Notes: generated by a model from the letters alone, not told the origin. Positions 26,729-37,557 are shown, numbered from the stretch's first letter. The stretch is DNA of 64,000 nt from Blastomonas sp. AAP53 (GCF_000331245.1 NZ_ANFZ01000009.1:558001-622000), one strand, 5' to 3'. A program made the numbers and translations.

Positions 26729-29062
26729 ATGGATCGACGGATAATGATTGTGCGCATTTCACGGGCAAGTCTGATGCTGGGGACGGCCTTGATGGCCGCC
26801 AATGCCGCGCCTGCGCTGGCGGCGGACCAGGCCGTATGCACGCGCACCAGCCATCTGCTGGGCGAAAACCTGACATTTACCCGCAAGGACATCGTGCAAT
26901 ATGCCGATGATCAGGATGCCCAATCGGCTCCGGCTGCAGGCACTGCTGTCGAACAGGACCCGGTGATCGAGTTCACCGCCAACCGGCTGGATTATGACAG
27001 CAATGCCGATGTGGTAACCGCCACTGGCAACGTCTTGCTGGTCCGTGCCGATCAGTCGCTGGTGGCCGATACCGTCATATGGGATCGCAAATCCGGCGAG
27101 GTTAGTGCCAAGGGCGGTGTGCAGATCACCGATCCTGAGGGCAACAAGCTTTACGGTGATTCGATCGAGCTGACCGAATCGATCCGCGATGGCGTGATCG
27201 AGAACATTCTGGTGGTGCTGGAGGCCGGAGGCCGCATGGTTGCCACGCGCGGAACCCGCACCGACGGAGTGATCTCGCTGGAGAACGCGGCCTATTCCGC
27301 CTGTCTGGTCGAAACCCCGACCGGCAAGCCGAAGAATCCCAGCTGGCAGCTGCGGGCCATCAAGGTGGTCTACAGCCCCGTTGACAAGCGCGTGCGCTAT
27401 GATGGGGCAAGGCTCGAGCTGTTTGGCCTGCCGGTGATCCCGATGCCCGGCCTCAGCCATCCGGTCAGCGGCGGCAGCGGTTCGGGAATTCTGCTTCCCG
27501 ATATCCGGATCAGCCAGGCCAATGGTGTCCAGCTCAGCCTGCCCTATTACCTCAACCTGGCTCCCAACCGCGACCTCACGGTAACCGGATCGGTGTTCAC
27601 CGGCGCGCTGCCGATGGTTAACGCAACCTACCGCGCGCTGACCGATCGCGGCGCCTATCAGATCACCGGCTATGCCACCGGCGGATCGCGCATTCCCGTG
27701 GGCTCTGGTGGAACCGTCGTCGACCGCCAGCAGGATTTCCGCGGCTATTTCGATGCGACGGGGCGGTTCCAGCTTAGCGAAGCCTGGAGCATCAGCGGAT
27801 CGATTCGCGCCACCACCGACCGCACCTTCCTGCGTCGCTACGACATCAGCCGCGAAGACCGGTTGCGTTCGACCATCGAGGCCGAGCGGATCAGCCCCAA
27901 CAGCTATCTGTCGATTGCAGGCTGGGCCACGCAGACCTTGCGCGTCAACGATCCGCAGGGCCAGGTTCCGATCGCGCTGCCGGTGGTCGACTGGCGGCTG
28001 CGGCTTCCCGATCAGGTTGCCGGCGGCAAGGTCGAGTTTCAGCTCAACACATTGGCGATCAGCCGTACGGCAGGACAGGACACCCAGCGCGCCTTTGCAC
28101 AGGCCCGGTGGGACATGCGCCGCCTGACCGGCATGGGCCAGGAATTCACCCTGACCGCCCTCGCGCGCGGCGATGTGTATAACAGCAGCGACAACGCGCT
28201 GACCAACACCCTCATTTACCGCGGAGAATCGGGACTGCAGGCGCGCGCCAGCGGATCCATCGCGGCCGATCTGCGCTGGCCCTTCGTGGGCGAGGCGTTT
28301 GGCGGCACGCACGTGATCAGCCCGCGCGTTCAGGTGGTCGCCACACCCACGACCGGCAATCTGGAAGTTCCCAACGAAGATTCGCGCGCCATTGAACTGG
28401 AAGACAGCAACCTGTTCGCGCTCAACCGCCTGCCAGGCTACGACCGCATGGAAGAGGGCGCCCGCGTCGTCTATGGCATCGAATGGTCGCTGCAACGCCC
28501 CGGTATGCAGCTCAATGCCGTGGTCGGGCAAAGCTATCGCTTCGATGACGAGCGCGATTTTCTGCCCGAAGGCACCGGCCTGGGCAATCGGACCTCGGAC
28601 GTGGTCGGCCGTGTCGACCTGAAGCTGCGCAACTTCATCCGCTACACGCACCGTTTCCGGCTTGATAAGGACAATCTGGCGGTCCGGCGCAACGAGGTGG
28701 ATATCACCGTTGGCGGGCGTCAGACCTATGCTCAGGTCGGGTACCTCCGCCTCAACCGCGACATTGGTCCCGAAATCGAGGATCTCGCCGACCGCGAGGA
28801 GCTGCGCGTCGCAGGCCGCGTGCGGGTTGCGCGCTATTGGTCGGTTTTCGGCGCAGCGGTGGTCGATCTCAGCAATGCCGAAGAAGACCCGCGCCTGCAA
28901 TCGGACGGGTTCGAGCCGATCCGCACCCGGCTGGGTGTCGCCTATGAGGATGACTGCCTCGAACTGGGCCTGACCTGGCGGCGCGATTATATTCCGGTGG
29001 GCGATGCCCAGCGCGGAGATACCTTTCTGCTGCGGGTGGCCTTGCGCAACCTTGGCTTTTGA
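26729..29062 (+). CDS. lptD: LPS-assembly outer membrane protein LptD
   Basis: 777 residues from ATG 26729 (an in-frame start 43 codons earlier lacks a signal peptide). Signal peptide SLMLGTALMAANAAPALAA, then an LptA/OstA-like domain (IEFTANRLDYDSNADVVTATGNVLLVRADQSLVADTVIWD) and the large beta-barrel with IRLLPDIR-like, NLAPNRDLTVTGSVF and ...LELGLTWRRDYIPVGD near the end. It inserts LPS into the outer leaflet together with LptE. It opens the lptD-surA-pdxA-rsmA cluster known from E. coli. Cys are scattered near residue 30 and the C-terminus, fitting the LptD disulfides. Confidence 0.95.
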   Translation: MDRRIMIVRISRASLMLGTALMAANAAPALAADQAVCTRTSHLLGENLTFTRKDIVQYADDQDAQSAPAAGTAVEQDPVIEFTANRLDYDSNADVVTATGNVLLVRADQSLVADTVIWDRKSGEVSAKGGVQITDPEGNKLYGDSIELTESIRDGVIENILVVLEAGGRMVATRGTRTDGVISLENAAYSACLVETPTGKPKNPSWQLRAIKVVYSPVDKRVRYDGARLELFGLPVIPMPGLSHPVSGGSGSGILLPDIRISQANGVQLSLPYYLNLAPNRDLTVTGSVFTGALPMVNATYRALTDRGAYQITGYATGGSRIPVGSGGTVVDRQQDFRGYFDATGRFQLSEAWSISGSIRATTDRTFLRRYDISREDRLRSTIEAERISPNSYLSIAGWATQTLRVNDPQGQVPIALPVVDWRLRLPDQVAGGKVEFQLNTLAISRTAGQDTQRAFAQARWDMRRLTGMGQEFTLTALARGDVYNSSDNALTNTLIYRGESGLQARASGSIAADLRWPFVGEAFGGTHVISPRVQVVATPTTGNLEVPNEDSRAIELEDSNLFALNRLPGYDRMEEGARVVYGIEWSLQRPGMQLNAVVGQSYRFDDERDFLPEGTGLGNRTSDVVGRVDLKLRNFIRYTHRFRLDKDNLAVRRNEVDITVGGRQTYAQVGYLRLNRDIGPEIEDLADREELRVAGRVRVARYWSVFGAAVVDLSNAEEDPRLQSDGFEPIRTRLGVAYEDDCLELGLTWRRDYIPVGDAQRGDTFLLRVALRNLGF

Positions 29063-29146
29063 GCCCAAAGGCGATATTGACCGGCCCGCTCATCCGCGGT
29101 TCACCCGGCGGAGGGCATGGGATCGCTTTTCCCCAATCAGGAAGAT

Positions 29147-30526
29147 ATGAGCTTGCACGCATTGAACACCATCGCGATCCGTACCCGTAAGCTGGCGACA
29201 AAGACGCTCTTGCTGTCGCTGATTGCAGGACTAGCGCTGCCTGCCCTCGCGCAGACCGTGAGCGACGATGCCGCCATGCCCGATACGGCGCTCAACGTGC
29301 CGGAGGGCCTGACCATGTTTGGCAAGCAGGACCCCAACGTCCGGCGTGCAACGGCTGTGGTCAACAGCGAGATCATCACCGGCACCGATATCGACGAGCG
29401 CGTGGCGCTGATCCTCGCGGCCAACGACGCGCCGGTGTCGGAAGAAGAGCGCAGCCGTCTGCGCCTGCAGGTGCTGCGCAACCTGATCGATGAAACACTG
29501 CAGATTCAGGAAGCCGCCGCCAACGACATTAAGGTCGAAGAGGCCCAGGTAGAGCGCACCTTTGCACAGGTGGCGGCGCAGAATTTCCGCCGCGACACCG
29601 CTGCGCTCGACAAGTATCTCGCCAGCATCGGCTCCTCTTCGCGCTCGCTCAAGCGCCAGATCCGCGGCGAACTGGCCTGGCAGCGGCTGCTGGGCCGCAA
29701 TGTGACCCCGTTCATCAACGTGTCCGAGGAAGAGGTCAAAGAGGTTATAGAACGGCTGAAGGCGTCCAAGGGCACCGAGGAATACCGCATCGGCGAAATT
29801 TACCTCTCTGCCAACTCGCAGAACCGGGCCGAGGTCGCCAAGAACGCTGCGCAGATCGTGCAGCAGCTGCAGCAGGGCGGCTCGTTCGTCGCGTATGCGC
29901 GTCAGTTTTCCGAAGCCTCGACCGCAGCGGTTGGTGGTGATCTGGGCTGGATCCAGCTCGGCCAGCTGCCTTCCTCGCTCGCCGTCGTGGCGCGCGACAT
30001 GCAGGTTGGCCAGCTCGCCGGACCGATCGAGATCCCGGGCGGCTTTTCGCTGATGTATCTGATCGACAAGCGCCAGATCCTGACGGCCAACCCGCGTGAT
30101 GCCCTGTTGGGTCTCAAGCAGCTTTCGATTGCCTTCCCGGCAGGTACCACCGAAGCCGAGGCCACACGGCGTGCATCGGAGTTTGCCACCGCGACCCGCG
30201 CGATCAAGGGATGCGGTTCTGCCGATGAGGTCGCGGCGCGGCTTGGTGCGACGGTAACCAACAACGATCAGGTTCCAGTGCGCGATCTGCCGGCTCCGCT
30301 GCAGGACACGCTCATTGCACTGTCGATTGGCGAGGCAACCCAGCCGTTTGGTTCGGTCAAGGATGGCGTTCGCGTTCTCGTGCTGTGCGGCCGTGACGAT
30401 CCGCAGGCCGAAGGCGGCCCCAGCCCCGAGCAGCTGATGGCCAATATGGAAGAGGAAAAGGTCAATCGCCGCGCCCAGATCTACTTGCGCGATCTTCGGC
30501 GCGATGCCGTGATCGAATACAACTGA
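29147..30526 (+). CDS. surA: Periplasmic chaperone and peptidyl-prolyl isomerase SurA
   Basis: 459 residues from ATG 29147, preceded by AGGA; an ATG at 29117 would add ten residues before the signal peptide and cannot be excluded. Signal peptide TKTLLLSLIAGLALPALAQ. The SurA N-domain starts at VRRATAVVNSEIITGTDIDERVALILAAN; one parvulin domain is clear around EYRIGEIYLSA...GGSFVAYARQFSEASTAAVGGDLGWIQLGQLP, and a second, degenerate one follows. It helps fold outer membrane proteins including LptD, its upstream neighbour. Confidence 0.93.
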   Translation: MSLHALNTIAIRTRKLATKTLLLSLIAGLALPALAQTVSDDAAMPDTALNVPEGLTMFGKQDPNVRRATAVVNSEIITGTDIDERVALILAANDAPVSEEERSRLRLQVLRNLIDETLQIQEAAANDIKVEEAQVERTFAQVAAQNFRRDTAALDKYLASIGSSSRSLKRQIRGELAWQRLLGRNVTPFINVSEEEVKEVIERLKASKGTEEYRIGEIYLSANSQNRAEVAKNAAQIVQQLQQGGSFVAYARQFSEASTAAVGGDLGWIQLGQLPSSLAVVARDMQVGQLAGPIEIPGGFSLMYLIDKRQILTANPRDALLGLKQLSIAFPAGTTEAEATRRASEFATATRAIKGCGSADEVAARLGATVTNNDQVPVRDLPAPLQDTLIALSIGEATQPFGSVKDGVRVLVLCGRDDPQAEGGPSPEQLMANMEEEKVNRRAQIYLRDLRRDAVIEYN

Positions 30527-30548
30527 TGACGGAAGGCACCGACCGGGC

Positions 30549-31544
30549 GTGACGCAGTTGCTGGCCATATCCGCCGGCGATCCTGCCGGAATCGGTCCAG
30601 AGATCATCGGCAAGAGCTGGGAGGAACGTGCGGCGCAATCGTTGCCCGCGTTCTTTGCCATTGGCGATCCCCGCGCCTTTGCAGCGGTGTGGAACGGTCC
30701 GGTCCAAGTGATCGGGGAGCCAAGCGAAGCTGCGGAGCATTTCGCACGGGCGCTGCCAGTGCTTCCGGTGATCGATAGTGGCGGCGTCGTTCCGGGCGAA
30801 CCCGATCTGGATGGTGCACGCTGCGCGTTGCAGGCGCTGGAAATGGGCGTAGGGCTGGCGCGCGCTGGCACCGTCTGCGCCATCGTGACCGGGCCGATCT
30901 CCAAGATCCAGCTCCAGAAGGTCGGCTTCAACTTTCCTGGCCAGACCGAGTTCATCGCCGAAGCCTGCGGCGTTTCGCGACAGAATGTCGCGATGCTGCT
31001 GGCGGGCCCGGACCTTCGCGTCGTGCCAATCACGGTACATATCGGCATCGCTGCGGTACCCGCGGCCCTGTCGATCGAGCTGATCGTCAACCGTGCGCGC
31101 GCTGCTGCGAAAGGCATGGCGCGCAATTTCGGCATAGATCGTCCGCGACTTGCCATTGCCGGTCTCAATCCCCACGCAGGCGAACAGGGCAGCATGGGCA
31201 GCGAAGAGGCAGAGATCATCATCCCCGCGATCGAGATCTTGCGCGAAGAGGGCTTCCTGGTCGCGGGCCCCCTGCCCGCCGACACGATGTTCCATGCCGC
31301 TGCCCGCGCGCGATACGATGTCGCCCTGTGCCAGTATCACGATCAGGCCCTGATCCCGATCAAGGCGCTCAATTTCGACGATGCCGTCAACATGACCCTC
31401 GGTCTGCCGATCGTGCGCACGTCGCCCGATCATGGCACGGCGTTCGATATCGCCGGAAAGGGCATTGCCAGCCCGCGATCGATGATTGCCGCCATCCGCA
31501 TGGCGGGCGCAGCCTGGCAGCACCGCCAGACTTACGAAGGCTGA
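30549..31544 (+). CDS. pdxA: 4-hydroxythreonine-4-phosphate dehydrogenase
   Basis: 331 residues starting with GTG 22 bases after surA. PdxA motifs are present: [27 protein letters not shown] with [25 protein letters not shown] and [11 protein letters not shown], which include the metal-binding His residues. It acts in the DXP-dependent route to pyridoxal phosphate. The stop TGA shares bases with the rsmA start (TGATG), so they are coupled. Confidence 0.95.
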   Translation: MTQLLAISAGDPAGIGPEIIGKSWEERAAQSLPAFFAIGDPRAFAAVWNGPVQVIGEPSEAAEHFARALPVLPVIDSGGVVPGEPDLDGARCALQALEMGVGLARAGTVCAIVTGPISKIQLQKVGFNFPGQTEFIAEACGVSRQNVAMLLAGPDLRVVPITVHIGIAAVPAALSIELIVNRARAAAKGMARNFGIDRPRLAIAGLNPHAGEQGSMGSEEAEIIIPAIEILREEGFLVAGPLPADTMFHAAARARYDVALCQYHDQALIPIKALNFDDAVNMTLGLPIVRTSPDHGTAFDIAGKGIASPRSMIAAIRMAGAAWQHRQTYEG

Positions 31545-32380
31545 TGCGTTCCCCGATGGCAGGCCTGCCCCCCTTGCGGGATGTGATCGCGCGGCACGGT
31601 CTGGCCGCCAGCAAGGCGCTGGGCCAAAACTTCCTGCTCGACGAGCAATTGCTCGACCGGATCGCTGCTGTCCCCGGCAACCTGGATGGCCAGGATGTCC
31701 TCGAGATCGGTCCCGGTCCCGGTGGCCTCACGCGCGCGCTGCTGCGCGCTGGCGCCAGGGTGACCGCCATCGAACGCGATCGTCGCTGCCTGCCGGCACT
31801 GGCGGAGTTGAGCGATGCCTTTCCTGGACAACTGACGGTGATCGAAGGCGACGCGCTGGAGCTGCCATTGGGGCAGGTGATGCCGGGGCCATGCCATATC
31901 GTCTCCAACCTGCCCTATAATGTCGGCACCGCATTGTTCGTCGGTTGGCTGGGGGGCAAGACCTGGCCGCCGCAATGGCTGTCGCTGACCTTGATGTTCC
32001 AGCGCGAGGTTGCCGACCGCATCGTGGCTGCCACCAACGACGATGCTTATGGCCGCCTTGCCATTCTCAGCCAGTGGCGGTGCCATGCCCGGCTGGCGAT
32101 GAAGGTGCACCGCAGCGCCTTCACCCCGCCCCCCAAGGTCATGTCGGCAATCGTACACCTGACCCCGGCCCCGATGCCCGAAGGTGTCGCGCCCGCGCGG
32201 CTGGAGGCGCTCACAGCGGCGGCATTCGGCCAGCGGCGCAAGATGCTGCGCCAGAGCCTCAAGGGCCTGCCCGGCGCGCTGGCGGCGCTGGAGACCGAAG
32301 CCATCGATGCCTCCCGCCGCGCCGAGACGTTGAGCGTTGCAGACTTCGTGCGCGTGGCAAAAGCGATGGACGCGGGCTGA
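31544..32380 (+). CDS. rsmA: 16S rRNA dimethyladenosine transferase
   Basis: 278 residues from ATG 31544; another ATG at 31556 is possible. SAM-binding motif [16 protein letters not shown], acidic [10 protein letters not shown] and catalytic [10 protein letters not shown] are visible, as is [15 protein letters not shown] at the start. It dimethylates A1518 and A1519 of 16S rRNA in small-subunit maturation; loss gives kasugamycin resistance. It ends the lptD-surA-pdxA-rsmA series. Confidence 0.96.
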   Translation: MRSPMAGLPPLRDVIARHGLAASKALGQNFLLDEQLLDRIAAVPGNLDGQDVLEIGPGPGGLTRALLRAGARVTAIERDRRCLPALAELSDAFPGQLTVIEGDALELPLGQVMPGPCHIVSNLPYNVGTALFVGWLGGKTWPPQWLSLTLMFQREVADRIVAATNDDAYGRLAILSQWRCHARLAMKVHRSAFTPPPKVMSAIVHLTPAPMPEGVAPARLEALTAAAFGQRRKMLRQSLKGLPGALAALETEAIDASRRAETLSVADFVRVAKAMDAG

Positions 32381-32481
32381 ATGCCCCCTTTCCTTTCGCG
32401 TCACTTGCGTTAGCATCCCCTTTCATGGCGCGCAGCTGGGCACAGACCTGGCGCAGACCGAAGGAAGAGGAGCGAGACGGC

Positions 32482-34224
32482 ATGTACGATCTGATCATTC
32501 GCGGCGGCACCATCTATGATGGCCTGGGCGGCGCACCCTTTATCGGCGATATCGCGATCACCGGTGATACCATCGCAGCGGTGGGCACGGTGTCCGGCGG
32601 TGCGCGCGAGGAAATCGACGCCAGCGGCCATATCATCACCCCCGGCTTCGTCGATATCCACACCCATTATGACGGCCAGGCAACCTGGGATGACGTCATG
32701 GCGCCATCTTCCTGGCACGGGGTGACCACGGTCGTCATGGGCAATTGTGGTGTCGGCTTCGCGCCTGCAGCGCCCGACAAGCACCAGTGGCTGATAGGAT
32801 TGATGGAGGGCGTCGAGGACATTCCCGGCACCGCGCTTGCCGAAGGCATGAGCTGGGACTGGGAGACGTTTCCCGAATATCTCGATTCGCTCGAGCGGCT
32901 GCCTCGCACCATCGATATCGGCACCCATGTTCCGCACGGCGCCGTTCGCGCTTATGTGATGGGAGAGCGCGGCGCGCGCAACGAGGAGCCGACCGATGCC
33001 GACATCGCCGCCATGTCGGCTATCGTCGAGGATGGACTGCGTGCAGGCGCGCTCGGCTTTTCCTCATCGCGCACCGTGCTGCACAAGTCGATCGACGGTG
33101 AACTTGTCCCCGGCACCACGGCCACTGCACGCGAGTTGATCGGCATCGGCCGGGCGATGGGCAACGTCGGCTATGGCGTGTTCGAGATGGCCTCCGACCT
33201 CGTGCCCGAATGGAACGAGTTTGACTGGATGACCGCGCTGTCGAAGGAGACCGGGCTTCCGGTGACCTTTGCGATGCTGCAGTCGCCGATGAAGCAGATG
33301 ACCTGGACCGAGCAGATGGCCGCGTGCGAAGAGGCCAACCGCACCGGCGGCAATGTCGTCGCGCAGATTTCACTGCGAGGCACTGGTGTGGTGATGAACT
33401 GGCGCGGGACCGTTCACCCGTTCGTCCAGCGCCCAAGCTGGCGGGCGATTGCCGATCTTCCCTGGGAGGAGCAGCTTGCCCGGCTCAAGGATCCGGCGTT
33501 CAAGGCGCAGCTGCTCGCCGAAGACAATCTGCCGCCGCCATCGATGGATACCGCCGCGCTGTTCATGATCGTGACCGCTGGTTTTGCGATGCAGTTCGCG
33601 ATGCACGATGACTTTACCTACGAGCCGACGCGCGACGAGAGCATCGCGCTGATGGCAGATGCTGCGGGTCGCGATCCGGCGGAATACGCCTATGACGCGC
33701 TGATGGCAGGGGACGGCAACGGGTTCATCTATCTCCCCATCCTGAACTATCAGGATGGAAATCTTGAATTCATCAAGGGCCTGCTCGAGCGTGACGACAC
33801 CGTTGTCTCCCTGTCCGATGGTGGGGCGCATTGCGGCACGATCTGCGACGCGGCCGCGCCAACATTCCTGTTGAGCTACTGGGCGCGTGACCGCAAGGCG
33901 GGCACGATCCCGGTGGAGCTTGCCGTCAAGCGCCAGTGCCACGACACCGCGCGCCTCTATGGCTTGAATGATCGCGGTGTGCTGAAACCCGGCTATCTTG
34001 CCGACCTCAACGTGATCGATTTTCCGCGGTTGCGTCTCAGTCACCCCTGGCTCGCGTTCGATCTGCCCGCAGGCGGCAAGCGCTTGCTGCAGAGCGCGCA
34101 AGGCTATGTCGCGACAATCAAGTCGGGCGAAGTCACGTTCCGCAACGGCGAGGTCACCGCTGCGCGCCCTGGCATACTGATCCGTGGACCGCAGAATGTG
34201 GAGCAGCGCATCGCTGCCGAATAG
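32482..34224 (+). CDS. D-aminoacylase-like amidohydrolase (N-acyl-D-amino-acid deacylase family)
   Basis: 580 residues from ATG 32482 (AGAGG lies 12-16 bases upstream). Amidohydrolase composite domain at the start ([34 protein letters not shown]) and metal-binding [13 protein letters not shown] at about residue 60. ...[33 protein letters not shown] at the end is family-like. Members hydrolyse N-acyl-D-amino acids or similar amides; several sphingomonad relatives are uncharacterised, so the substrate is open. It stands 100 bases after rsmA and ends near the convergent FixJ-type regulator. Confidence 0.85.
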   Translation: MYDLIIRGGTIYDGLGGAPFIGDIAITGDTIAAVGTVSGGAREEIDASGHIITPGFVDIHTHYDGQATWDDVMAPSSWHGVTTVVMGNCGVGFAPAAPDKHQWLIGLMEGVEDIPGTALAEGMSWDWETFPEYLDSLERLPRTIDIGTHVPHGAVRAYVMGERGARNEEPTDADIAAMSAIVEDGLRAGALGFSSSRTVLHKSIDGELVPGTTATARELIGIGRAMGNVGYGVFEMASDLVPEWNEFDWMTALSKETGLPVTFAMLQSPMKQMTWTEQMAACEEANRTGGNVVAQISLRGTGVVMNWRGTVHPFVQRPSWRAIADLPWEEQLARLKDPAFKAQLLAEDNLPPPSMDTAALFMIVTAGFAMQFAMHDDFTYEPTRDESIALMADAAGRDPAEYAYDALMAGDGNGFIYLPILNYQDGNLEFIKGLLERDDTVVSLSDGGAHCGTICDAAAPTFLLSYWARDRKAGTIPVELAVKRQCHDTARLYGLNDRGVLKPGYLADLNVIDFPRLRLSHPWLAFDLPAGGKRLLQSAQGYVATIKSGEVTFRNGEVTAARPGILIRGPQNVEQRIAAE

Positions 34225-34242
34225 GCACTCTCAAGGTCTGAA

Positions 34243-34286
34243 GGAAGGCTGACGCCCGGCGCCACCAGGTCGAGGCTCAGCCTTCC
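34243..34286. terminator. Hairpin between convergent genes
   Basis: GGAAGGCTGA (34243-34252) can pair with TCAGCCTTCC (34277-34286) over ten bases around a 24-base loop. The right arm overlaps the stop codon of the FixJ-type regulator. No T run follows in either direction, so it is a weak candidate for a shared transcript end. Confidence 0.35.
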
Positions 34287-34930
34287 GGACTGTGCCGGAG
34301 AATGGCACCACGCGGTTCCAGATGGCTTTCCATCGCCAGCTGCACCGCTTCGGCCAGACTTTTGGCGCCCAGCTTGTGCATCAGCTGCGCGCGATATGCC
34401 TCGACCGTCCGGGTGGAAAGCCCCAGCCGGTAGGCGATGATCTTGTTGGCCAGCCCCAGCACCATGCCGCACAGGACATCGCGCTCGCGATCCGACAGTC
34501 GTGCGATCTGCTCCTCGGCGTGCCGCTTGCGGGCGTCTTCCTGCACTTCCTGAAACTGCCGGCTGGCCGCGCTGCTAATGGACCGGACCAGGTCATCGAC
34601 GTGGAAAGGTTTTTCGAGGAAATCGATCGCTCCGGCATGCATTGCGCGAACGGCGGTTGAGACCGACCCCGCGCCTGTCAGCATCACGATCTTGTGCAGG
34701 CTGGCGCGGTCGACCAGCGCCTGCTGGACCTCCATCCCGCTCATCCCCGGCATGTTGAGGTCGAGCACCAGGCATCCTGCGGGCAAGGCAGCCTGCTCGG
34801 CCAGAAAGCTCTCTCCACTGTCAAAGGCGTGCACGGCAAAGCCGCGCAGTTCCAGGGCTTCGGCGAGTTCACTGCGCACCTCGGCATCGTCATCGACGAT
34901 GTAGACGGTGCGCGTCAGCGGCGTGTCCAT
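34277..34930 (-). CDS. FixJ-family response regulator (receiver + LuxR-type HTH)
   Basis: 217 residues. Receiver domain with the acidic pair in VDDDAE and phospho-acceptor D57 in LVLDLNMPGMSG, switch Thr in MLTGAG and Lys in LEKPF. The C-terminal HTH is LSDRERDVLCGMVLGLANKIIAYRLGLSTRTVEAYRAQLMHKL, the FixJ/NarL kind. It begins 3 bases after the histidine kinase, so it is its likely partner and the transcription output of the signalling block. Targets are unknown. Confidence 0.92.
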   Translation of the reverse strand: MDTPLTRTVYIVDDDAEVRSELAEALELRGFAVHAFDSGESFLAEQAALPAGCLVLDLNMPGMSGMEVQQALVDRASLHKIVMLTGAGSVSTAVRAMHAGAIDFLEKPFHVDDLVRSISSAASRQFQEVQEDARKRHAEEQIARLSDRERDVLCGMVLGLANKIIAYRLGLSTRTVEAYRAQLMHKLGAKSLAEAVQLAMESHLEPRGAILRHSPEG

Positions 34931-34933
34931 CGT

Positions 34934-37162
34934 TCAAACCTTTGCAGCGATTGGAAAACGAAGTGTCAAAGTAGCGCCTGATTCGTCACTATTATCAGCC
35001 AGCGCGATCGATCCGCCAACCTCATCCATGATCTGCCGGCAAACAAACAGCCCCAGGCCGGTCCCCTTGCCTTCAGGCTTGGTGGTGCAGAATGCGTTGA
35101 AAGCAACCCCGGCGACCTGGGGTGCGAGACCTGCGCCATCATCGCGGATCTGCAGGGTCACCGCATCATCAGCCACGGCCATAGTCACATCGATGCGTCC
35201 GATCGGGCCAGAAACACTGGCGTCGCGCCGCGTATCGATGGAGTCGGCGGCATTCTGCAGCGCGTTGACCACGATCTGCTCAATCCCGATCCGCGGCAAT
35301 GGCAGCACCGGCACGCTCGGCGGAACGCTGACATCGATGCTGATCGAACGTTCAGAAAGAACCGGACGCATGAACCGAACGGCGTTGCGAACCGCCAGCC
35401 CAAGGTCGGTCGGCAGGCATTCGTCACGTTCAAGCCTGGCATAAGCCGATGTCCGCTGAACGATCGCATTGGCGCGTTCAACCTGCTCGATGATCCGGTC
35501 AAACTTAGCGCACAAGCGATCGGCGCCGGGCTGTTCGCGGTCGACCATCAGCATGGCGTTCTGGGCTGCCAGTGAAATCGTGAAGAGCGGCTGGCGCAGT
35601 TCATGGCTCAAGGCCGATGCCATGCCGCCCAGCTCCATCAACCGCGCGCTGTGGCGCATTTGCGTCTGGAACGCCTTGGCGGTGCGCAGCTGGATAAGGC
35701 AGCCATAGCGCCAGCTGGCGGTTTCCCCATCATACTCGCGTGCCAGCAGCAGATACCATTGATCTTCCGGCCCGTGACCCCGCCGGAATTCCACCATGAT
35801 CTCGTTCTGGTCGGTCAGGTCGTCAAACTTGCCGATATCCGCAGCGTGCACATCGAGGCTTGCACTGCGACGCCCCAGCGCCGCATCAATCTTGGCAAAG
35901 CGCAATTCGCGCTTCAGGCTGTCGAAGCGGATATCGCTGAGCAACTTGAGGTCGATTGCCGATCGCAGTTCCTCAACCGTTCGCGACAGATGGGTGCGTT
36001 GCCGCTCGATCGCAACAAACTCGTTGTTCGCTGCGGTGAATGTTTCAAGCAGTTCATCAGCCTCGCGAAATGGCGCGGTGAGCCGTGTCTCGAGATAGGC
36101 CTGGCCAAAGCCCTGCAATGCTGCGTTCAATGTCCGCGAAGAACGCCGCAATTTGCGACCGAAGAAGAACAGTCCGACCTGCAGGACCGCAAGATACGCC
36201 AACAATGGCAGCGCGCCACGCAGGGTATCGCCGTACAAGTCCACAACATGGCTTTGGGGCGACACTACCGCAAGCAGCCCTTGGCCCTGCGGCACAACGT
36301 AGCACATGTGGAGCCAGTAACTGAACGCGGCGCGATCCGCCGGTTCGGAGACGCCATAGTCGATCCGTTTGCAACCCAGCGCTGACGCCGTCGCTTCCAG
36401 CCGTTCGACAGGGGTGATCGCCAGGGGCAAAGGCTTATCCACGCCATGCATTCTGAGCCGGTACATCCGCCCTGCTTCGAGTTGGGCACTGTTGGGCAAT
36501 GCGCCAACCGCTGTCCTGACATCGTGGTGATGCAGATCCAGCCGGTCGTTCACATGGTTCAGTTCGCCCAGCATGAACAATGCCGCCGCACCTGCCACCG
36601 CGATCGAGACCAAAGCCTCCAGCGATTGCTGCAGGCTGACATGGCGGGATCGATAGACGGTTCGCCGCGTGGTATCGATGACCAGCGCCAGCGCCACCAG
36701 ATCGGCCGTCGCAGCCAGCATCGTTTCGCACACGATGCGGCGCATCGCGATGATCAGCGTGACGTCGAACGGGGTTTTAAATTGGGCGTAGATCACGGCA
36801 AAGCCCAGCAGGGTGCCGACCGTTGCCTGGTAGAAAAATGTGACCGACGAAAGGCTGCGAGCCTGCCCGGCAAAGCGATACACGGCCAGAACATTGCCGA
36901 TTGCAAGGATCATCCCGACCGGATGGCCCCACCACCAGATGGTCGGAGCGCTGGTCAACACTGCGGTGATCAGCCCTGCCTTCACCCCGAACCAGCGATA
37001 CGCCAGCAGATAGAACAAGGGCGCAAGCGAGATTTCGAAACCTGGTGCGGCAACCAGCCGCAGGTTGGACAGGGCCGTTGCCGCCATCAATGCCAGCAAC
37101 GCCAGCGGCCATGCATAGGGCAAAGCCACGCGAAAGCCCTGCGGGTACGCGACGCTCAGCAT
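34934..37162 (-). CDS. Multi-pass membrane sensor histidine kinase
   Basis: 742 residues. About six or seven hydrophobic segments fill residues 13-200 (MASE1-like integral sensor), followed by a polar region 205-315 and another span at about 316-335, so a periplasmic segment is framed by membrane parts. A coiled-coil-like linker (about 365-430) leads to a dimerisation domain with phospho-acceptor H520 in ASALSHELRQPLFTIS and an HATPase with N box NALQNAADSID and GAGLAPQ plus GTGLGLFVCRQIM. The start overlaps the upstream receiver gene by seven bases. The signal sensed is unknown. Confidence 0.9.
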   Translation of the reverse strand: MLSVAYPQGFRVALPYAWPLALLALMAATALSNLRLVAAPGFEISLAPLFYLLAYRWFGVKAGLITAVLTSAPTIWWWGHPVGMILAIGNVLAVYRFAGQARSLSSVTFFYQATVGTLLGFAVIYAQFKTPFDVTLIIAMRRIVCETMLAATADLVALALVIDTTRRTVYRSRHVSLQQSLEALVSIAVAGAAALFMLGELNHVNDRLDLHHHDVRTAVGALPNSAQLEAGRMYRLRMHGVDKPLPLAITPVERLEATASALGCKRIDYGVSEPADRAAFSYWLHMCYVVPQGQGLLAVVSPQSHVVDLYGDTLRGALPLLAYLAVLQVGLFFFGRKLRRSSRTLNAALQGFGQAYLETRLTAPFREADELLETFTAANNEFVAIERQRTHLSRTVEELRSAIDLKLLSDIRFDSLKRELRFAKIDAALGRRSASLDVHAADIGKFDDLTDQNEIMVEFRRGHGPEDQWYLLLAREYDGETASWRYGCLIQLRTAKAFQTQMRHSARLMELGGMASALSHELRQPLFTISLAAQNAMLMVDREQPGADRLCAKFDRIIEQVERANAIVQRTSAYARLERDECLPTDLGLAVRNAVRFMRPVLSERSISIDVSVPPSVPVLPLPRIGIEQIVVNALQNAADSIDTRRDASVSGPIGRIDVTMAVADDAVTLQIRDDGAGLAPQVAGVAFNAFCTTKPEGKGTGLGLFVCRQIMDEVGGSIALADNSDESGATLTLRFPIAAKV

Positions 37163-37557
37163 GGCGTCTGACCCGCCGTCGCCACGAGCTCGCGCAGCGT
37201 TGCGATATCGATGGGCTTCATCAACAGTCCGCGGGTCGATGCGACAATCTCTGCGCGCGCAGCCTGGGTCAGGTCCAGGTGCGCGGTCATCAGATAGAGC
37301 CGCTCAGAGACCGGAACCTTGCCCCGGCTTGCCAGCGCCTTGAGCACATCAAGGCCATTCTCGCTGCGCAGCTTGTAATCGCACAGGATGAGGTCGAACG
37401 ATCGGGACCGACTGGACTGCAGCGCCCCCTCTCCGTCGCTGACGCCGACCACCGAGCCGCCCAGAGCTTTCAAAAGCTCGACCAGTTCGCCACGCAGGGC
37501 GTCATCGTCCTCGATGATCAGGATTTCCGGTGCGTACACAGGCAGACCCTCGATCAT
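37156..37557 (-). CDS. Single-domain response regulator
   Basis: 133 residues, receiver only. Acidic residues in IIEDDDALR, phospho-acceptor D60 in LILCDYKLRSENG, Thr in LMTAH and Lys in LMKPID. It overlaps the kinase start by seven bases, so kinase and receiver are made together. With no output domain it may work as a phosphate sink, a phosphorelay intermediate or an allosteric partner of the kinase. Confidence 0.88.
   Translation of the reverse strand: MIEGLPVYAPEILIIEDDDALRGELVELLKALGGSVVGVSDGEGALQSSRSRSFDLILCDYKLRSENGLDVLKALASRGKVPVSERLYLMTAHLDLTQAARAEIVASTRGLLMKPIDIATLRELVATAGQTPC

Noticed and set aside
26759-29068. 769-codon open frame opposite lptD, and a similar one (16907-18409) opposite ppk1
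   Set aside because: The sense genes are complete and well supported; the antisense products show only shadow composition and no start signals.
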